From the NCBI GenBank assembly GCA_024743405.1, contig JANSWP010000077.1, positions 1 to 34,835 of the forward strand: a stretch of DNA of 34,835 bases, read 5' to 3'. Below are positions 32,460 through 34,835 of this stretch, one piece after another. Source of the DNA: Bacteroidota bacterium (GTDB taxonomy: Bacteria; Bacteroidota; Bacteroidia; Chitinophagales; Saprospiraceae). Each line of letters begins with the position of its first letter. Position 1 is the stretch's first letter. The translations under genes and the position numbers were made by a program. Under the pieces are notes generated by a model that did no database searches, was not told where the DNA came from, and was given only the letters and a program-made list of their open reading frames with translations.

Positions 32460-32480
32460 CACTTTTCAAATATCAAAGAT

Positions 32481-33791
32481 TTAATCCTCAATTGCACCAT
32501 AAATAATGGCATACATTCTATCCCAAAAATCAGGTCGGGTAAATGGTAAAATCTGAGTCATCCCAACAAAAATCAACTCTTCAGCAGGATCTATAAAGAA
32601 CTTGGTATTAAATAAACCACCCCACTCAAAAGTTCCTGGAGATTTATGTGAAACACTTTGCCCTTCTTCCGTAATCACACTAAATCCCAAACCAAAAGTG
32701 AGCCCCGGTATTTTAGAATAACCAGTCCCTTTTTTATTTAATGGAATCAATTGGTCAGCTGTCATCACTTCAATAGACTTGCGACTCAAAATACGTTTCC
32801 CCTTATAAATCCCTCCATTTAATAATGTCTGAATAAAAATAGCATAATCGAGTGTGGAGCCCGATAAGCCGCCACCACCCGCATAATGATTATTATCGTT
32901 AAATGTTGGATAACTTGGATTCATGGGCCCATCTTTTTCAGCCATAGTCAGTTGTCTTTCCTCATCATAGGTATAAAGAGGAACTAATCTATTATGTTTT
33001 TCTTTTGGCAAATTAAACCAAGTGTCATGCATACCTAATGGATCAAAAATATGATCCTGAAAGTATTGGTTCAAAGGTTTTCCAGATACTATTTCTACTA
33101 CTCGTCCCAATATTTCCATATTCAAACCATACATAAATTTTTCACCTGGCTGAAAAACTAAAGGAACCTTGGCAATTTGATTAACCATTTCTTCAGTAGA
33201 CATCTCCTTGTGGAATAAACCAAACCCATTAGACCCCAGCTTCTCATATATTGCCATGATTTTGCCAGGATTAAATACACCATAGGTAATGCCCGAAGTA
33301 TGTGTCAATAAATGCCTAATCGTAATCGGCTGTTTAGTCGGTGTACTTGTAAAACTAGAATCTGCCTCATTAAACTCCTCCAAGACAACCGACTTAGCAA
33401 AGGCAGGAATATAATAAAAGAGAGGGTCATCCAACCCCAATTTCCCCTGTTCAAATAGTTGCAGAATACTTACTGTAGTTACTGCTTTTGTCATAGAGGC
33501 TAACCGAAAAATATCATCCTTTTGATATGCTCTCTCTCCATAAATCGATTGCTTACCAGCACTTTTGAAATATACAATCTTGCCTCTTCTCGCAACTAAA
33601 AACACCCCACCAGGCATTGTTTTATTATCGATATACTGTTGAATATGACTATCCAATAAATTCAGTCTTTCTTCTATAAAACCAACCATTGATGGAGAGG
33701 ATTCCTCAAAAGATGATCCTCCATTTTGAGAGAAGAGAAAGGAATTAAATACAAAAAGAAGAAAAAATGGAAGTAACTTGTGTATTGTCAT
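32481..33791 (-). CDS. Secreted serine hydrolase, class C beta-lactamase/esterase fold
   Basis: This 436-residue protein has a signal peptide (MTIHKLLPFFLLFVFNSFLFSQ). The beta-lactamase-family active site is visible: SMTK (Ser99-Lys102) in FRLASMTKAVTTVSILQL, the second-motif Tyr219 in PGEKFMYGLNMEILGRVVE, and a C-terminal HKSPGTFEWGG (380-390) in the third-motif region. LLTHTSGITYG and AGGGGLSGSTLDYA are typical of the EstB/penicillin-binding-like esterase group. Likely substrates are esters or D-amino-acid peptides; antibiotic hydrolysis is not implied. It lies 29 nt downstream of the Dabb lipoprotein gene, probably in one operon. Confidence 0.93.
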   Translation of the reverse strand: MTIHKLLPFFLLFVFNSFLFSQNGGSSFEESSPSMVGFIEERLNLLDSHIQQYIDNKTMPGGVFLVARRGKIVYFKSAGKQSIYGERAYQKDDIFRLASMTKAVTTVSILQLFEQGKLGLDDPLFYYIPAFAKSVVLEEFNEADSSFTSTPTKQPITIRHLLTHTSGITYGVFNPGKIMAIYEKLGSNGFGLFHKEMSTEEMVNQIAKVPLVFQPGEKFMYGLNMEILGRVVEIVSGKPLNQYFQDHIFDPLGMHDTWFNLPKEKHNRLVPLYTYDEERQLTMAEKDGPMNPSYPTFNDNNHYAGGGGLSGSTLDYAIFIQTLLNGGIYKGKRILSRKSIEVMTADQLIPLNKKGTGYSKIPGLTFGLGFSVITEEGQSVSHKSPGTFEWGGLFNTKFFIDPAEELIFVGMTQILPFTRPDFWDRMYAIIYGAIED

Positions 33792-33820
33792 TCGTATCTT
33801 GATTTAAATAGTTTATGAAA

Positions 33821-34273
33821 TTAATCCACTAACAAGTTATCATAAACTTGTACTTTCTCCCACAAGTGTTTATAATCTTCAATAAATTTCAAGTGTATAG
33901 GGTCAACTTGATATTCATCCTGATCTGCTTTATTTTTAAAATGGCAAATCAATGCGAAAGCATAAGAGTTGTCAACAACTTCTATCGGAGTCATGGCAGG
34001 AGGTCCTATGTAGGTTCTGTAAACAGAAGCAATTTCAGTTAAGCTGCCCAGACCATTTTTAGCAAAATCAGCTTTTTCTTCTGGTGTCACGCCTTCCTTC
34101 GTCCAAAAAAAGACCGAATGCACAAAAGCCGTTTCATCTTTTCCCGCATTAGCAAGTTGACTTTCTAATTCAGTAAGTTGAGTCTTTAATGCTTCCATTT
34201 CTGTTTGCATTTCGAGATTAGGCTGGTTGCAACTAATCGTTAAAAGTAAAATAAGGAATAGTAGGTTTTTCAT
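33821..34273 (-). CDS. Lipoprotein with Dabb (stress-responsive alpha/beta barrel) domain
   Basis: This 150-residue protein has a lipoprotein signal (MKNLLFLILLLTISC, Cys15). A short coiled coil follows (MQTEMEALKTQLTELESQLANAG, ~22-44), then a ferredoxin-like Dabb domain (~48-147) with FVHSVFFWTKEGVTPEEKADF, YIGPPAM, YAFALICHFKNKADQDEY and HLKFIEDYKHLW. Dabb domains dimerise into small barrels; some are enzymes, most are uncharacterised. Membrane anchoring through a coiled-coil stalk is less usual for this domain. It is first in the operon with the serine hydrolase. Confidence 0.9.
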   Translation of the reverse strand: MKNLLFLILLLTISCNQPNLEMQTEMEALKTQLTELESQLANAGKDETAFVHSVFFWTKEGVTPEEKADFAKNGLGSLTEIASVYRTYIGPPAMTPIEVVDNSYAFALICHFKNKADQDEYQVDPIHLKFIEDYKHLWEKVQVYDNLLVD

Positions 34274-34389
34274 TTTGATGGTATTTTAAATAGTGGTCTG
34301 GTAAAGGTAAAATTTATAACACAACTCCAATCTGAAAACTTAATTCTAAACATTTTCTCAACTTCCATTGTAACAATCCCAAATTATCT

Positions 34390-34720
34390 AAGTGCTTGAA
34401 CAAAATCAAGTTATAGATTACTAGAGCATTGGGGTTGTGTAAAAAGTCCATTTTGGTATATTATTACAACAATAAACAATGTAAATTTTGCTGAAAATCA
34501 ATTTTTAATAAAATTTAATAATTATTAATTGATTCCGTTTTCGACTTTTTACACAACCCCTCGCTCCAGTAAATGGTGGTTTTGGAGGGGAGCCCAATTT
34601 AAAAAGCTGAAAGTCAGCTTTTTAAATTGGGCTCCCCTCCAAGCCTCCTCTACTGCAATGGGCGCCTTTGGCGCGATGTTGCAGTATTTAAATGCAACTT
34701 AATTCTGTCCAAGAACTTAA
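34390..34720. mobile_element. MITE-like element, second copy, interrupted by another element
   Basis: This is the reverse-oriented counterpart of 9888-10102. The left end is AAGTGCTTGAACAAAATCAA and the right end is AACTTAATTCTGTCCAAGAA. The centre carries a perfect 29-bp inverted repeat (34582-34610 and 34614-34642, starting TTGGAGGGGAGCCC, loop AAG), better preserved than in the first copy. A hairpin ACTGCAA/TTGCAGT follows (~34651-34686). The third hairpin is split at its tip by the 130-bp element at 34431-34560. Without that insert the copy is ~201 bp. Confidence 0.85.
34431..34560. mobile_element. 130-bp MITE nested inside another MITE
   Basis: The perfect 18-bp terminal inverted repeats GGGGTTGTGTAAAAAGTC (34431-34448) and GACTTTTTACACAACCCC (34543-34560) enclose 94 bp of AT-rich sequence with no reading frame. 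It sits exactly where the intact host element has a 13-nt hairpin tip. No clear target-site duplication is visible. Mobilisation would need a transposase encoded elsewhere. Confidence 0.85.
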
Positions 34721-34835
34721 GTAAGTGAGCAATATTATCTATAGCAAATTTTAGTTTCTTTTTTCCACTCACTGCGTTAAAAATACTTTTGGCTATGCCT
34801 TTGTGCCACTGGCACAAGCCAGCCCAGAGAGCTAA
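34721..34835. repeat. Member of the intergenic palindrome family, cut by the window end
   Basis: GCAATATTATCTATAGC and the core GCGTTAAAAATAC...GGCTATGCCTTTGTGCC follow the same order as the element at 1-158 (CATATTATGACGG, CGTTAAAAATAC, GGATATGCCTGTGC). It begins right at the right edge of the MITE copy. The far arm lies beyond the window. Confidence 0.5.

Noticed and set aside
32481-33791. Antibiotic-resistance beta-lactamase
   Set aside because: The SxxK fold is shared by many esterases and peptidases. The motifs match the esterase-like group, and no resistance-specific feature or context is present.
34431-34560. Insertion sequence with a transposase
   Set aside because: The element is only 130 bp and has no reading frame; it is a MITE at most. 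The family of its ends could not be named with confidence.
1-34835. CRISPR array, tRNA genes, integrase or phage genes, toxin-antitoxin pairs
   Set aside because: No regular direct repeats with spacers, no tRNA-like cloverleaf with a T-loop GTTCGANTC, and no recombinase, capsid or small paired toxin frames were found on reading both strands.

Overview
The window is AT-rich chromosomal DNA from a member of the Bacteroidota. The evidence is a SusC/SusD pair, three secreted proteins with C-terminal type IX secretion (T9SS) sorting domains, absence of clear Shine-Dalgarno sequences, and TAnnTTTG-type -7 promoter motifs. The style of the T9SS proteins (Ig-like repeats, dockerin-like GDTNHDG segment, CRTAC1-like protein) suggests a Saprospiria-type marine or sludge bacterium; that rank is inference.

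Layout. 1-424: palindromic repeat and terminator hairpins. 425-3007 (-): large T9SS surface protein. 3461-4879 (+): unrecognised helical protein. 5060-6316 (+): metK with a clear terminator. 6410-9902 (-): two T9SS cargo genes, a CRTAC1-like FG-GAP protein and an arylsulfotransferase-like protein whose start is disrupted by a repeat element. 10409-16788 (-): nutrient-uptake operon susC, susD, a small secreted protein and a lipoprotein, closed by a strong terminator. 17212-17925 (-): pdxJ. 18040-19861 (+): CPBP protease and cdsA. 20238-20882 (+): outer-membrane barrel. 20992-22449 (-): asnS. 22697-23368 (+): secreted protein. 23535-27588 (-): AlkD-like protein, dnaX, a nucleotidyltransferase-like protein and rpsT. 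27698-29821 (-): fused beta-oxidation enzyme. 30400-30738 (+): VanZ-like protein. 30751-34273 (-): M20 peptidase-like protein, serine hydrolase and Dabb lipoprotein. The genes are mostly housekeeping and envelope functions; no phage, defence island, CRISPR array, tRNA or transposase gene was seen.

The unusual content is mostly non-coding. (1) A 215-bp MITE-like element with ~23-bp terminal inverted repeats and three internal cruciforms occurs twice in opposite orientation (9888-10102 and 34390-34720). One copy cuts into the 5' end of the arylsulfotransferase gene. The other is split, at the tip of one of its hairpins, by a second 130-bp element with perfect 18-bp inverted repeats. (2) A family of intergenic palindromes with a shared core recurs at about five places (1-158, 20104-20183, 27157-27235, 32289-32459, 34721-34835). 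(3) dnaX carries an 11-A run just after the ATPase/clamp-loader part, and both alternative frames stop within a few codons. This is the arrangement expected for slippage-made gamma subunit. (4) Two enzymes have lost a canonical metal-ligand residue: the M20 peptidase (His to Gln) and the nucleotidyltransferase (SDLN for SDxD).
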